Notes: generated by a model from the letters alone, not told the origin. A DNA stretch of 12,521 nucleotides from CAINFV01 sp964409235 (GCA_964409235.1 CAYPCN010000027.1:1-12521); one strand, 5' to 3'; numbered from the stretch's first letter, positions 1-7,774 are shown. Program-made: numbers and translations.

Positions 1-173
1 TCGTCTCTCAGCTCAGACAAGAGAACTCCTTGCTCTCTGGTAACCAGAAGCTTTATACTGACTGTTCGTTTCATGGTAGCGAAATTTTGACAGAAGCTGG
101 TTTTACTCACAATACTAGGGAGCGGCAATTCCTCCCGGTCCTCAAGGACTGGGTTTCCTTGCCGTCAATTTGA
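1..173 (+). CDS. 3' end of an unidentified gene (partial)
   Basis: Reading from base 3, the frame is open for 56 codons to a TGA at 171-173. The gene is cut by the left edge, so its start and most of its protein are missing. The visible tail is mixed charged and hydrophobic, has normal-looking composition, and ends in the residues FLPVLKDWVSLPSI. The main support that it is real is its junction with the next gene: the TGA shares its last base with the next ATG (TGATG), a typical translational-coupling arrangement in an operon. The other two forward frames close earlier, at 41 and 88. I do not recognise the family and assign no function. Confidence 0.6.
   Translation, partial: VSQLRQENSLLSGNQKLYTDCSFHGSEILTEAGFTHNTRERQFLPVLKDWVSLPSI
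122..165 (+). other. Long imperfect stem-loop at the gene junction
   Basis: Bases 134-141 pair with 146-153 (8 bp including one G-T wobble) around a TCAA loop. Bases 123-128 pair perfectly with 159-164, and the two stems are separated by a symmetric 5x5 internal loop. The structure lies in the last codons of the upstream gene and ends eight bases before the ATG at 173. There is no run of T after it, so it does not look like an ordinary intrinsic terminator. It may make initiation at 173 depend on ribosomes arriving from upstream, which is inference. Confidence 0.45.
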
Positions 174-892
174 TGAAAATTTCAGCTAAGATCTTCTCGA
201 TCCCTCCGTATATTTCGACGCGATGGGAGTACGTAGCGTCACTTCGAGTAGCTGAGGATCTTCTTATTGTCACTTTGAAAGACGGCACAATCTGCTCCAT
301 TCCCCATCTCCAGAAGGACGTCATTGATCAGATCTTTACCCACCATGCTGAATCAGCAGAAGCCGCCAACCATCAACGCGATGAGTTGAGCCAGCTCTTA
401 GAAGGAATGCGGTCTGGATTCAAAGAGCTTGTCTCCATGCTCTCAAAATTGGGGGCAAACGCTTTAAGTTCCCTTGGCAAGGCACTCGAACACGATCCCG
501 CCAACGCGAATCTTCCAGAACTACCACCAGACATGGTCAAAAAAGTGCAAATGCTCCTCAACATCATCCCCCAAGAAGATATTTTGGCGATGCCAGAGGG
601 AGAACCTGGATGCCATTGCATGTACTGCCAAATCAATAGGATTCTACGAGAAGCTATCTTAAATAAACGAACAAGCACCCCAGATATATTGGCGGAAGAA
701 GAAACTGAAGCGGTTGAAGAAAAAGACTTGCAATTCTCCGAGTGGATTGTCGAGCCTATCAAAGACAAGTTGTATAGAGTTGTCAACAAACTCTCCCCTC
801 AAGAAGAATATCGCGTCTTTTTAGGAGACCCTATAGGATGTACGTGTGGAAAGCCACACTGCGAACACGTATTGGCGGTATTGAAAAGTTAA
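173..892 (+). CDS. Small protein with CxCxxC and SWIM-like Cys/His clusters, function unknown
   Basis: The product is 239 aa from the ATG at 173; a TTG one codon earlier is possible but less likely. No strong ribosome binding site is visible, which fits coupling to the upstream stop codon (TGATG). Two likely metal-binding clusters are seen: C147-x-C149-xx-C152, and C223-x-C225-xxxx-C230-x-H232 at the extreme C-terminus. The second resembles the CxC...CxH signature of SWIM zinc fingers, although its spacer of four residues is shorter than usual. The middle (about 60-110) is rich in charged and helix-forming residues and may be helical. There is no signal peptide or membrane segment, so a cytoplasmic protein is expected. 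SWIM fingers in other proteins bind nucleic acid or protein, but nothing here shows a partner. I believe similar conserved hypothetical proteins occur in chlamydiae, without certainty. Confidence 0.75.
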   Translation: MKISAKIFSIPPYISTRWEYVASLRVAEDLLIVTLKDGTICSIPHLQKDVIDQIFTHHAESAEAANHQRDELSQLLEGMRSGFKELVSMLSKLGANALSSLGKALEHDPANANLPELPPDMVKKVQMLLNIIPQEDILAMPEGEPGCHCMYCQINRILREAILNKRTSTPDILAEEETEAVEEKDLQFSEWIVEPIKDKLYRVVNKLSPQEEYRVFLGDPIGCTCGKPHCEHVLAVLKS

Positions 893-909
893 CAGCGTCG
901 AGAACTGCT

Positions 910-1725
910 ATGCAAGAGCTTACGGGAGAAATCCCTCCGGAGGAACTGGCGCACCAAAAGCAAGTGGCCAAAGACACGCTTGAACGATATTCTGGATCGC
1001 CAGCAGAGGAATTTCAGCCATACCTCCTCCTCACGAATTTTCCTCGGTATGTCGACCACTTTGCTGCAACCTACAACGCCGATTCTTATGAAGGAGCAAT
1101 GTTTAAAGTCGCTCATTCAAAAGAGCAGGGCGTCTCCATGTTGGATTTTAAGATCGGCTCTCCCGCCGCAGCCTTAGTGGTGGACCTCTGCTCGTTCTTG
1201 CCCGTCTATGCTACCCTCCTCCTCGGCATGTGCGGCGGTCTTCGGGAGGACTATCACATCGGTGAGTTCTTCGTCCCTGTTGCCAGTATCAGAGGAGACG
1301 GCACTTCGGATTTTTACTTCCCTCCAGAAGTCCCGGCCCTTGCAAACTTCTCAGTTCAAAAAGTGGTCTCTGCCATTCTTGAGCAGGAAAAAGTTACCCA
1401 TCATATTGGCATCACCCATACGACGAACAAGCGATTTTGGGAGTTCAACAGCGAGTTTCGAACACGTTTGCAAACCACTCGCCCTCAAGTAGTTGAGATG
1501 GAATGTGCGACGCTCTTTACCGCCAGCTACAGCCATCGCCTTCCTCTCGGAGCTTTGTTGCTCATTTCAGACCTTCCCTTAACAGCTCGAGGTTCAAAAA
1601 CCAAGGACAGCAGCGAGGCTGTTTTTACGAATTTTATGCCCGAACACATTCGCTTGGGAGTGCTCATCATCAAAACACTCCAGAAAGTTGAACGTCTCAA
1701 AGCCTACCGCAAACACGTCCATTGA
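910..1725 (+). CDS. amn: AMP nucleosidase, short form
   Basis: This enzyme hydrolyses AMP to adenine and ribose 5-phosphate in the cytoplasm and belongs to the purine nucleoside phosphorylase/uridine phosphorylase fold. Family marks seen are YLLLTNFPRYV (38-48), LGMCGGL (105-111), RGDGTS followed by FPPEVPALANF (128-147), the ribose-binding VEMECATLF (195-203), and SDLPL with the catalytic-type Asp221. This order matches the catalytic C-terminal half of E. coli Amn. The product is 271 aa against about 480 for the E. coli enzyme, so the N-terminal regulatory domain is missing. The frame also opens at an ATG at 838 with AGGAG ten bases before it, but that adds 24 residues that lie on the preceding gene's SWIM-like end in another frame and match nothing in the family. 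I prefer 910, with a weak GAGAA at 900-904. It lies 17 bases after the preceding gene, probably in the same operon. Confidence 0.87.
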   Translation: MQELTGEIPPEELAHQKQVAKDTLERYSGSPAEEFQPYLLLTNFPRYVDHFAATYNADSYEGAMFKVAHSKEQGVSMLDFKIGSPAAALVVDLCSFLPVYATLLLGMCGGLREDYHIGEFFVPVASIRGDGTSDFYFPPEVPALANFSVQKVVSAILEQEKVTHHIGITHTTNKRFWEFNSEFRTRLQTTRPQVVEMECATLFTASYSHRLPLGALLLISDLPLTARGSKTKDSSEAVFTNFMPEHIRLGVLIIKTLQKVERLKAYRKHVH

Positions 1726-1776
1726 ACAGAATCATCCCCTGATGTACTCTTCCTCTCGACTCACAAGAGAGTGTCG

Positions 1777-2811
1777 ATGAAAAAGAGAACTCTGTTCCTC
1801 GTTGCACAGCTGATTATTGCTGTCATCGCCGTCTGTTCATTGTTGGCCAACGACCTAATCGATGTCGTCTACACCTGGGTCGACGGCTCTGACCCGAAAT
1901 GGCGAGAGCTCTTCGCTGAATATGCTCAGAAAGAAGGCAACACCGTTGCCAGCGGAGCACTTGCAAAAAGACGGTTTACTGACCACGAAGAACTGCGATA
2001 CTCATTGCGTTCCATCTATCAATACGCCCCGTGGGTCCATCACATTTATATCGTGACGTTTGGCCAACGACCCTCATGGCTGAAAGAACACAGCAAGATC
2101 TCCATCGTCGACCACAGAGATATCTTCTCTCACCCAGAACACTTGCCAACCTTCAATTCTATGGCTATCGAATGCCACCTCCACCGCATCCCTCATCTCC
2201 AAGAACACTACCTCTATTTTAATGACGACGTCTTCCTAGGCGCCCCCACATCGCCTCACGACTTTTTTTCTTCTCCCGACACGATGAATATCTTCTTGTC
2301 TAAGAGAAAGCTTCCCTCAGGCGCTCCTATGCCAGGTGAAGAGGGTTTTTTTGCCGCCTCTAAGAATACAGGAGCCCTTTTGGACGAGGTGTTCTCACCT
2401 ACCGTTCGATATATGCACGCCCATACTCCGTACCCCACCCTCAAATCTTTTGTATGCTCACTAGAACGCCGGTTCCCAGAGATCTTTTCCACCGTCTCTT
2501 CCCATCGATTTCGATCCTTAGCTGACTATACCATCACCAACGGTCTGATCCCGTACACTGCTCTGCATACAGGGCGGGGAAATCAAATACCCGATCAATG
2601 GACAACGGTGAACTTCGGTTCAGCTCCCGACTGTGATGCGAAAGTATTGAAAAAAATTCTTCAAGAACACCCTCGCTTTTTCTGCATTCAGGATGGCGCT
2701 GATGACGATCATCCCCTCTCCTTGTTTCTTCTCGCCTCTTTTTTTCAAGAATACTTCCCTCAACCGGCTCCATGGGAACGCGACGAAGAGATGAGACAAA
2801 ACAACGACTGA
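1777..2811 (+). CDS. Stealth-family sugar-phosphate transferase with N-terminal signal/anchor
   Basis: Stealth proteins transfer a hexose-1-phosphate from a UDP-sugar to a glycan. They include bacterial capsule polymerases and the animal GlcNAc-1-phosphotransferase that tags lysosomal enzymes. All four conserved regions are visible: CR1 as DVVYTWVDGSDPKW (29-42), CR2 from RFTDHEELRYSLRSI (66-80) to YLYFNDDVFLG (145-155), CR3 around 197-245 with HTPYP, and CR4 with FFCIQD (301-306), where a Gln stands for the usual Asn. The length of 344 aa is typical. Residues 2-4 (KKR) followed by about 20 hydrophobic residues (5-24) form a signal peptide or membrane anchor, which is not usual for cytoplasmic capsule enzymes. 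Start choice: ATG 1777 with AAGAGAG upstream; a GTG at 1771 is also in frame. It follows amn by 51 bases and ends four bases from the convergent sixA stop. The acceptor glycan is unknown. Confidence 0.88.
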   Translation: MKKRTLFLVAQLIIAVIAVCSLLANDLIDVVYTWVDGSDPKWRELFAEYAQKEGNTVASGALAKRRFTDHEELRYSLRSIYQYAPWVHHIYIVTFGQRPSWLKEHSKISIVDHRDIFSHPEHLPTFNSMAIECHLHRIPHLQEHYLYFNDDVFLGAPTSPHDFFSSPDTMNIFLSKRKLPSGAPMPGEEGFFAASKNTGALLDEVFSPTVRYMHAHTPYPTLKSFVCSLERRFPEIFSTVSSHRFRSLADYTITNGLIPYTALHTGRGNQIPDQWTTVNFGSAPDCDAKVLKKILQEHPRFFCIQDGADDDHPLSLFLLASFFQEYFPQPAPWERDEEMRQNND

Positions 2812-2815
2812 CCTC

Positions 2816-3298
2816 TCACTGATCAAACCGCTGCGCCACGCCATCCGGAGTGATATAGTGCAGAGGGCGACATGTCACTCTTCCCCCTCCTGTATCGACA
2901 TCGAGGATCAGGGCTGAGGAACGTCCGATGTCTGGGATGTCCATCTCTCCCACTAGCTGTTTGGCAAATTCTGATAATGACGGCGCATGGCCAATAAAAC
3001 ATATCGTGTCGTGCGGAGAGTCCTGAATTATCGAGAGCAGTCGTTCTTCACGAAAATCATTTCCTAGACCAGCTTCAATGACGACAGGGCAAGAGAAGCA
3101 CAATCCCACCATCCGTGCTGTTTCTACAGCTCGACGTAGTGGCGAGCTATATACACAGCCCAATCGCACCCCGGCCTCCATGAGATACTGATTGGTGCTT
3201 TGTTGTTGCTTTTTCCCTTTGAGGCTTAGCCCTGGAGACTCTTTGGTATCCGACGATCCAACGTCTTGTAAAGCATGGCGAAGAAGAATGAGCTTCAT
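2816..3298 (-). CDS. sixA: SixA-like phosphohistidine phosphatase (histidine phosphatase superfamily)
   Basis: The 160-residue product is the right size for SixA, a small cytoplasmic phosphatase that removes phosphate from histidine residues of signalling or phosphotransfer proteins. Seen in sequence are the N-terminal catalytic LLRHA (Arg7, nucleophile His8), the SSPLRRAVETA segment (51-61) with the second phosphate-binding arginine pair, and FIGHAPSL (101-108) with the second catalytic His104. The start ATG overlaps the stop of the upstream membrane-protein gene as ATGA, so the two are almost certainly one translationally coupled operon. The stop is four bases from the end of the convergent Stealth gene. 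There is no histidine kinase or phosphotransferase protein nearby, so the substrate is not indicated. Some family members act on small metabolites, so the specificity is a family-level assignment. Confidence 0.82.
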   Translation of the reverse strand: MKLILLRHALQDVGSSDTKESPGLSLKGKKQQQSTNQYLMEAGVRLGCVYSSPLRRAVETARMVGLCFSCPVVIEAGLGNDFREERLLSIIQDSPHDTICFIGHAPSLSEFAKQLVGEMDIPDIGRSSALILDVDTGGGRVTCRPLHYITPDGVAQRFDQ

Positions 3299-4182
3299 GA
3301 GAAGTTCTCCCCGGTCGTTCGAAGTTCATGATTTTGGCGTGTAGCAACGAGAGCAGCGGAAAGAGCCAACGAGCCCTGCGCCATCTGCGACACGGTGTGC
3401 ACAGGCACTGCGCTCACAGCTGACAATCCCTCTACTTGATCGGCAAAACTATTGAGCGTTGCGGCCAAGTTATGGGCCGACCATTCTACGTGCGAAAGCT
3501 TCAAGAGTTCATCAATCCATTGGCGATGCGAGGCAACGGCATGGGCAAGGCGACGTTCACGGCTCATGAATTGACCTGCAATATCCCGAAGATTGAGGAA
3601 GACATCGTCGATCACCTCTGATTGTGAGTGCGGATCAAGACAGACGGCATCATAAAGATCGAAGAGGCAAAGGTTCAGACGCCAGATATGGGAGACAATC
3701 TCTACAATCCTCATCACGATTACCATGAGCGAGCTGGCAACAACAGCCACAGGTGTCGGCAAAAAGAGCACTGATGGAGCACGTCCCTCCTGAGATGGCC
3801 ACTTTTCGTGGGAAAGACGATTGGTCATATAAAACAGAGTGATTCGCTTTGGCGTATGGAGAGAGTCGGCGAGCCGCTGACAACTATGCACGAGCCGCCC
3901 TGACTCTTCGACGGTTTTTAGAAGTACTTGGGCAATGCGGACGACCTGCGCAGCCATCTTCAAAAACCGCGAATCTCCAAAGCGAGCATTCGCAAGAACT
4001 CCTGCAAGGTACAGTCCAGGATGCTGTTGCCGCACGTCGAGGCGACGCAGTGTGCGTCCAAAAAAATGGCATAGATGCACGCAGGTTACAGCAACGCCGA
4101 TCGGCTCAGGAAGTTGTAACCGTCCAATCGCCTCATGAGAAAACTCAAACGACGCCGTCATCGCGTGGCAGATGCTACTCAT
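3295..4182 (-). CDS. Unrecognised protein with one central hydrophobic segment
   Basis: The open frame encodes 295 aa from an ATG at 4182. A GTG at 4185 is directly adjacent, and another in-frame ATG ends at 4161. No start has a strong ribosome binding site. I do not recognise the family. Residues about 138-165 (numbered from the GTG) form one strong hydrophobic stretch able to span a membrane. The flanking halves are predicted mainly helical, with heptad-like leucines around 55-110 and 190-250. The C-terminal third is Ala/Ser/Leu rich and may be amphipathic. That the gene is real is supported by its length, by the absence of a convincing gene on the other strand, and by the ATGA overlap with sixA. 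A 13-base inverted repeat (4183-4195, CACGG and CCGTG around TGC) sits on the start. It diverges from tkt across about 135 bases. No function is assigned. Confidence 0.65.
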   Translation of the reverse strand: MSSICHAMTASFEFSHEAIGRLQLPEPIGVAVTCVHLCHFFGRTLRRLDVRQQHPGLYLAGVLANARFGDSRFLKMAAQVVRIAQVLLKTVEESGRLVHSCQRLADSLHTPKRITLFYMTNRLSHEKWPSQEGRAPSVLFLPTPVAVVASSLMVIVMRIVEIVSHIWRLNLCLFDLYDAVCLDPHSQSEVIDDVFLNLRDIAGQFMSRERRLAHAVASHRQWIDELLKLSHVEWSAHNLAATLNSFADQVEGLSAVSAVPVHTVSQMAQGSLALSAALVATRQNHELRTTGENFS

Positions 4183-4226
4183 CACGGTGCCCGTGTTAAA
4201 AATGTATCTTCACACATTCTTTATCC

Positions 4227-4256
4227 TTGTCCATCTTTCTTCGCCAGAGATACAAT
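4227..4256 (+). promoter_or_regulatory. Candidate sigma-70-type promoter for tkt
   Basis: TTGTCC (4227-4232) is followed after 18 bases by TACAAT (4251-4256), five of six bases matching the -10 consensus. It lies in the intergenic stretch between the divergent membrane-protein gene and tkt. It predicts a transcript start near 4263 and an untranslated leader of about 55 bases. It was found by eye only. Confidence 0.4.
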
Positions 4257-4318
4257 CTGAACCATTGAGCCTCACAGAGGACCATCTTCGGTGTACATCC
4301 ATAACTTCGAGAGACCCT

Positions 4319-6340
4319 ATGTCTGACGAAACCGCGACCCCCTCACTGCTTGACGATTCCCTCAAGCAAGAACTTGCGAAGATTGCAACGACTATCCGCG
4401 TTCTTGCCATGGACAGCGTTCAAAAGGCAAATTCTGGGCATCCTGGCCTCCCTCTTGGTTGCGCGGAACTAGGGGCCTATGTATATGGACATCTTCTCCG
4501 ACATAATCCTCTCAATCCTTCGTGGATCAACAGAGATCGCGTTGTCCTTTCAGCGGGGCATGGATCGATGTGGCTCTACGCGTGTCTCCACCTTTCGGGC
4601 TTTGACCTCTCGCTTGAAGATCTGAAGAACTTTCGGCAACTGCATTCTAAGACTCCTGGCCATCCAGAATCGTGGGTAACACCAGGCGTTGAAAGCACCA
4701 CAGGGCCGTTAGGACAAGGCTTTGGAAATGGCGTGGGGATGGCGTTGGGACTGAAGATGCTCGCCAAGAGATTTAATACCGATGATTTCCGCCTATTCTC
4801 CTCAAAGGTCTACGTCTTAGCTGGCGATGGCTGCATGATGGAAGGAGTCTCTGCAGAGGCCGCCTCGCTCGCCGGTCATCTTGGCCTTGACAATCTTATT
4901 GTGTTCTTTGATTCCAACGACGTTTCCTTGGATGGCCCTGTCTCTGAAACCAATTCCGAAGATACCAGAATGCGCTTTCGCGCCTATGGCTGGGAGGTCT
5001 TTGAAATCGATGGCCATGACTTCGAACAAATCGACAGAACGATCCGTCAGGCTGTCCACAACCCAAAAAAGCCGGTTCTCATTGTCATGAAGACGGTCAT
5101 CGGCAAGGGAAGCCCTGCCAAGGAAGGATCCTCGTCTGCTCATGGCGCCCCCTTGGGTACTGACGAGGTGGCACGTGCCAAAGCTCTGCTCGGCGTACCG
5201 GAGGAAGCATTCTACATCCCCCCAAGCGTTCTCTCATTCTTCCAAGAAAAACGTGCCAAAGACGCTCTGCTAGAAGATGAATGGACAAAGCAGTTTGAAA
5301 ACTGGTCCCGTAGCTTCCCGGAAAAGCGCCGAGAGTTTGACCTCATGCAAAGTGGCGCTATTCCTGAAGATCTCGAAGTCCTGCTGACCCAGCTTGTGAT
5401 TCAGCCTTCGGTCCCTGGGAGGAAGGCCTCATCGGAAGTGCTGAGCGCATTGGGAGATGCCATCCCCCAACTCGTCAGTGGCTCTGCAGACTTGTCGACT
5501 TCAGATATGACCGTCCTGAGAAAGTCTTCGTTCATCACCAAAGACCATATGGGCGGGCGAAATATCAAATTTGGAGACCGCGAGTTTGCCATGGCAACGG
5601 CTGCGACGGGCATGGCCCAAACAAAGATGCTTCGCCCCGTGATCGGCACCTTCCTCACCTTTTCCGATTACATGCGAAACGCCATTCGCGTGGCAGCTCT
5701 CATGCGTGCAAGAGTCATTTATCACTTTACCCACGACTCTATCTTCCTAGGAGAAGACGGACCGACGCATCAGCCTGTGGAACACGTAGCGTCCCTGCGT
5801 GCTATCCCCCATCTTCTTGTCATTCGCCCTTCTGGAGTGCACGAAGTCAAAATGGCATGGATAGCGGCCCTGAAGTACGACGGACCAACGGCTCTCATTC
5901 TCTCGCGACAATCAATTCGCGACCTCCAAGAGACGATCGTTCCCTATGCAGAAGGCCTTGGACGAGGAGCATACATCGTTCGTCACGAGAAACGGCCTGC
6001 GGACTTCACGCTCATCGCCACGGGATCTGAACTCCCATTGGCTATGGATGTTGCCGACGCTCTCGAACGACTTGGTAAGTCAGTCCGCGTCGTCTCTATG
6101 CCCGTATGGATGTTCTTTAACCAACAACTCGATACGTATAAAAACCGCATTCTTGGTCCAGACGCAGGAAGGAAGGTTTCCATTGAGGCTGCTGCAGAAT
6201 GTGGATGGCACAAATACATTGGCGCTGATGGGATTGCCATTGCTGTCGAAGATTTTGGAATGTCGGCACCCGCTGGTGACTTAGCCAAAGCGTTCGGGTT
6301 CACTGTCGAAACCATTCTTGACCGTCTGCTATCTGCGTGA
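4319..6340 (+). CDS. tkt: Transketolase
   Basis: This thiamine-diphosphate enzyme moves two-carbon units between sugar phosphates in the non-oxidative pentose phosphate pathway. The 673-residue length is normal. Domain order is complete: an N-terminal diphosphate-binding domain with SGHPGLPLG (39-47), GHGSM (80-84), TTGPLGQG (127-134) and the cofactor motif GDG (169-171) through FFDSND (Asn200); a central pyrimidine-binding domain with GSADLSTS (388-395), REFAMA containing the catalytic-type Glu422, and LGEDGPTHQPVEH (477-489); and a C-terminal domain to the end. The frame runs back to an ATG at 4172, but the extra 49 residues are unlike any transketolase and would cross the promoter. ATG 4319 has GAGAG five bases upstream and starts the protein where the family does. 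The GCAELGAYVYG segment recalls chlamydial transketolases. Its stop lies inside the end of the convergent photolyase gene. Confidence 0.96.
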   Translation: MSDETATPSLLDDSLKQELAKIATTIRVLAMDSVQKANSGHPGLPLGCAELGAYVYGHLLRHNPLNPSWINRDRVVLSAGHGSMWLYACLHLSGFDLSLEDLKNFRQLHSKTPGHPESWVTPGVESTTGPLGQGFGNGVGMALGLKMLAKRFNTDDFRLFSSKVYVLAGDGCMMEGVSAEAASLAGHLGLDNLIVFFDSNDVSLDGPVSETNSEDTRMRFRAYGWEVFEIDGHDFEQIDRTIRQAVHNPKKPVLIVMKTVIGKGSPAKEGSSSAHGAPLGTDEVARAKALLGVPEEAFYIPPSVLSFFQEKRAKDALLEDEWTKQFENWSRSFPEKRREFDLMQSGAIPEDLEVLLTQLVIQPSVPGRKASSEVLSALGDAIPQLVSGSADLSTSDMTVLRKSSFITKDHMGGRNIKFGDREFAMATAATGMAQTKMLRPVIGTFLTFSDYMRNAIRVAALMRARVIYHFTHDSIFLGEDGPTHQPVEHVASLRAIPHLLVIRPSGVHEVKMAWIAALKYDGPTALILSRQSIRDLQETIVPYAEGLGRGAYIVRHEKRPADFTLIATGSELPLAMDVADALERLGKSVRVVSMPVWMFFNQQLDTYKNRILGPDAGRKVSIEAAAECGWHKYIGADGIAIAVEDFGMSAPAGDLAKAFGFTVETILDRLLSA

Positions 6341-7774
6341 CAGTGAAAACACCTTGAGTGCTCGTTCTCTGCCTTCATTCAAGTCAATAATGGGTTTGGG
6401 GTAGTTCTTTCCGAGATAGACATTCCACGATTCTAGATCTTCGGCTGAGGCATCCCATGGTCTGTGGATATACTCTTGGGGGACGAGACAAAGTTCAGGG
6501 ACATAGCATCGCACGTACGCCCCTTCTGGATCAAATCGTTGTCCCTGAACGACAGGGTTAAAGATGCGGAAGAAGGGTGCTGGGTCAACACCGCACCCTG
6601 AGACCCACTGCCATCCGAAAGTGTTATTGGCAAGATCTGCGTCGACGAGGGTATCCCAAAACCATGCCATCCCCTCCTTCCACGAATGAAGAAGGTGTTT
6701 CACGAAGAAGGAAGCAGCAATCAGGCGGATGCGATTGTGCATCCACCCCGTCTGCCATAGCTGGCGCATTCCAGCATCGACAATTGGAATACCTGTCCGC
6801 CCAAACTGCCACGCTTGTACCTCATGGGAATTTCGCCGCCACGCCACTGTCTGAAACTCTTCTCGAAAGGGATCGGTCACAATCCGTGGGAAATGGTACG
6901 TCACGGCATGCGCAAATTCACGCCAGCCGAGTTGGCGTAGAAAGGCATCAACTTGAGCAATGGAGAGGGCGTCGGTATTTTTGCGCGTCTGATCGAGCAC
7001 CATATTCCACACACGTCGCACAGAAATCTCCCCAAAGTGGAGATAGGGTGACAGCCTTGACGTCACCTCAGCCGCTGGGTAATCTCGCCGTAATCCGTAG
7101 TGCGGCAACCCCTCGAGGCAAAACTTCTCAAGAGCCTCTAATGCCCTGCTTTCGCCGACTTTCCATACAGCCGCGACCTTTTTCGGCCAATTCAGATGCT
7201 TAGGGCAGAGGGAAAGTTCTTGAGGACTTAGCGTCGATAGCATTGTGGTATATGGCTTCGCCGGAAATGCCTCTGGAGCCTCGCTGGTATCGGGATGAAG
7301 CTGCTGAAACGCCTGCCAGAAAGGGGTGAAGACTTGAAACGGCTCTCCCCTTTTATTACAAAGCTGCCATGGTTCAAGGATGACATTGCCCCGACACACG
7401 GAAATGGGTGTCCCTTCTAATTCGAAGAGGTCCTTTATCTCGTCATCCTTGGCTACTCCATCGGGTTCGTAGCGGCGATTCCAAAATATGTGCGTCGCCC
7501 TTGTCTCTCTGAGAACAGCTCTGAGAACCTCTAGCGGATTTCCTTCTCGAATGACCCATCCAAAGCCACGGCGCATAGCCTGTGTGCCGAAATAGTCGAG
7601 AGCCTGTTCTAACCAGACCCGAGAAGCCCCTCCAGGGGAAGACGGAGCTTGTGCATCAGTATCAAAAACATACAGCAAGATGACCGGATGTCCCAAGGAG
7701 GCAGCTTCAAAAATAGCGGGATTATCATGAAAGCGCAGATCGTTGCGGATCCACACAAGCACAGGCCGTTCCAT
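6329..7774 (-). CDS. phrB: Deoxyribodipyrimidine photolyase (cryptochrome/photolyase family)
   Basis: Photolyases use FAD and light to split UV-induced pyrimidine dimers. The 481 aa product shows an N-terminal Rossmann antenna domain beginning MERPVLVWIRNDLRFHDNPA, with FWNRRYEP (97-104). A helical FAD domain follows, with LSPYLHFGEIS (241-251), GWREFAHAV (283-291), GRTGIPIVDAGMRQL (325-339), WMHNRIR (344-350), ADLANNTFGWQW (379-390) and FRIFNPVVQGQRFDPEG (402-418). These are the class I CPD photolyase signatures, and the GWQW tryptophans of the electron-transfer chain are present. The frame extends 25 codons further to 7849, but those residues are not family-like and the enzyme normally begins at this motif, so I use ATG 7774; its ribosome binding site is weak. 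It overlaps the tkt end by 12 bases and diverges from nrdD. A CPD photolyase is most likely; a DASH-type or other cryptochrome function is less so. Confidence 0.94.
   Translation of the reverse strand: MERPVLVWIRNDLRFHDNPAIFEAASLGHPVILLYVFDTDAQAPSSPGGASRVWLEQALDYFGTQAMRRGFGWVIREGNPLEVLRAVLRETRATHIFWNRRYEPDGVAKDDEIKDLFELEGTPISVCRGNVILEPWQLCNKRGEPFQVFTPFWQAFQQLHPDTSEAPEAFPAKPYTTMLSTLSPQELSLCPKHLNWPKKVAAVWKVGESRALEALEKFCLEGLPHYGLRRDYPAAEVTSRLSPYLHFGEISVRRVWNMVLDQTRKNTDALSIAQVDAFLRQLGWREFAHAVTYHFPRIVTDPFREEFQTVAWRRNSHEVQAWQFGRTGIPIVDAGMRQLWQTGWMHNRIRLIAASFFVKHLLHSWKEGMAWFWDTLVDADLANNTFGWQWVSGCGVDPAPFFRIFNPVVQGQRFDPEGAYVRCYVPELCLVPQEYIHRPWDASAEDLESWNVYLGKNYPKPIIDLNEGRERALKVFSLSRR

Noticed and set aside
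838..909. Longer amn start at ATG 838, with an AGGAG ten bases upstream
   Set aside because: The added 24 residues come from the preceding gene's C-terminal Cys/His region read in another frame and match nothing in the Amn family. The site may still act as an alternative start.
1741..1776. CTC/GAG and TCGAC/GTCGA short inverted repeats before the Stealth gene as a terminator
   Set aside because: The stems are of three to five pairs, compete with one another, and have no T tract, so they were not called.
3849..4199. 116-codon forward frame antisense to the unknown membrane protein
   Set aside because: Its Arg/Gln-rich composition and lack of a family or ribosome binding site suggest a shadow. 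The minus-strand frame is longer and coupled to sixA.
4172..4318. Longer transketolase start at ATG 4172
   Set aside because: The 49 added residues are unlike transketolases, cross a good promoter candidate, and overlap the start of the divergent gene. ATG 4319 has a ribosome binding site and the family's normal start.
6577..7203. 208-codon forward frame inside the photolyase gene
   Set aside because: It is antisense to well-conserved photolyase motifs and has Arg/Ser/Gln-rich shadow composition.
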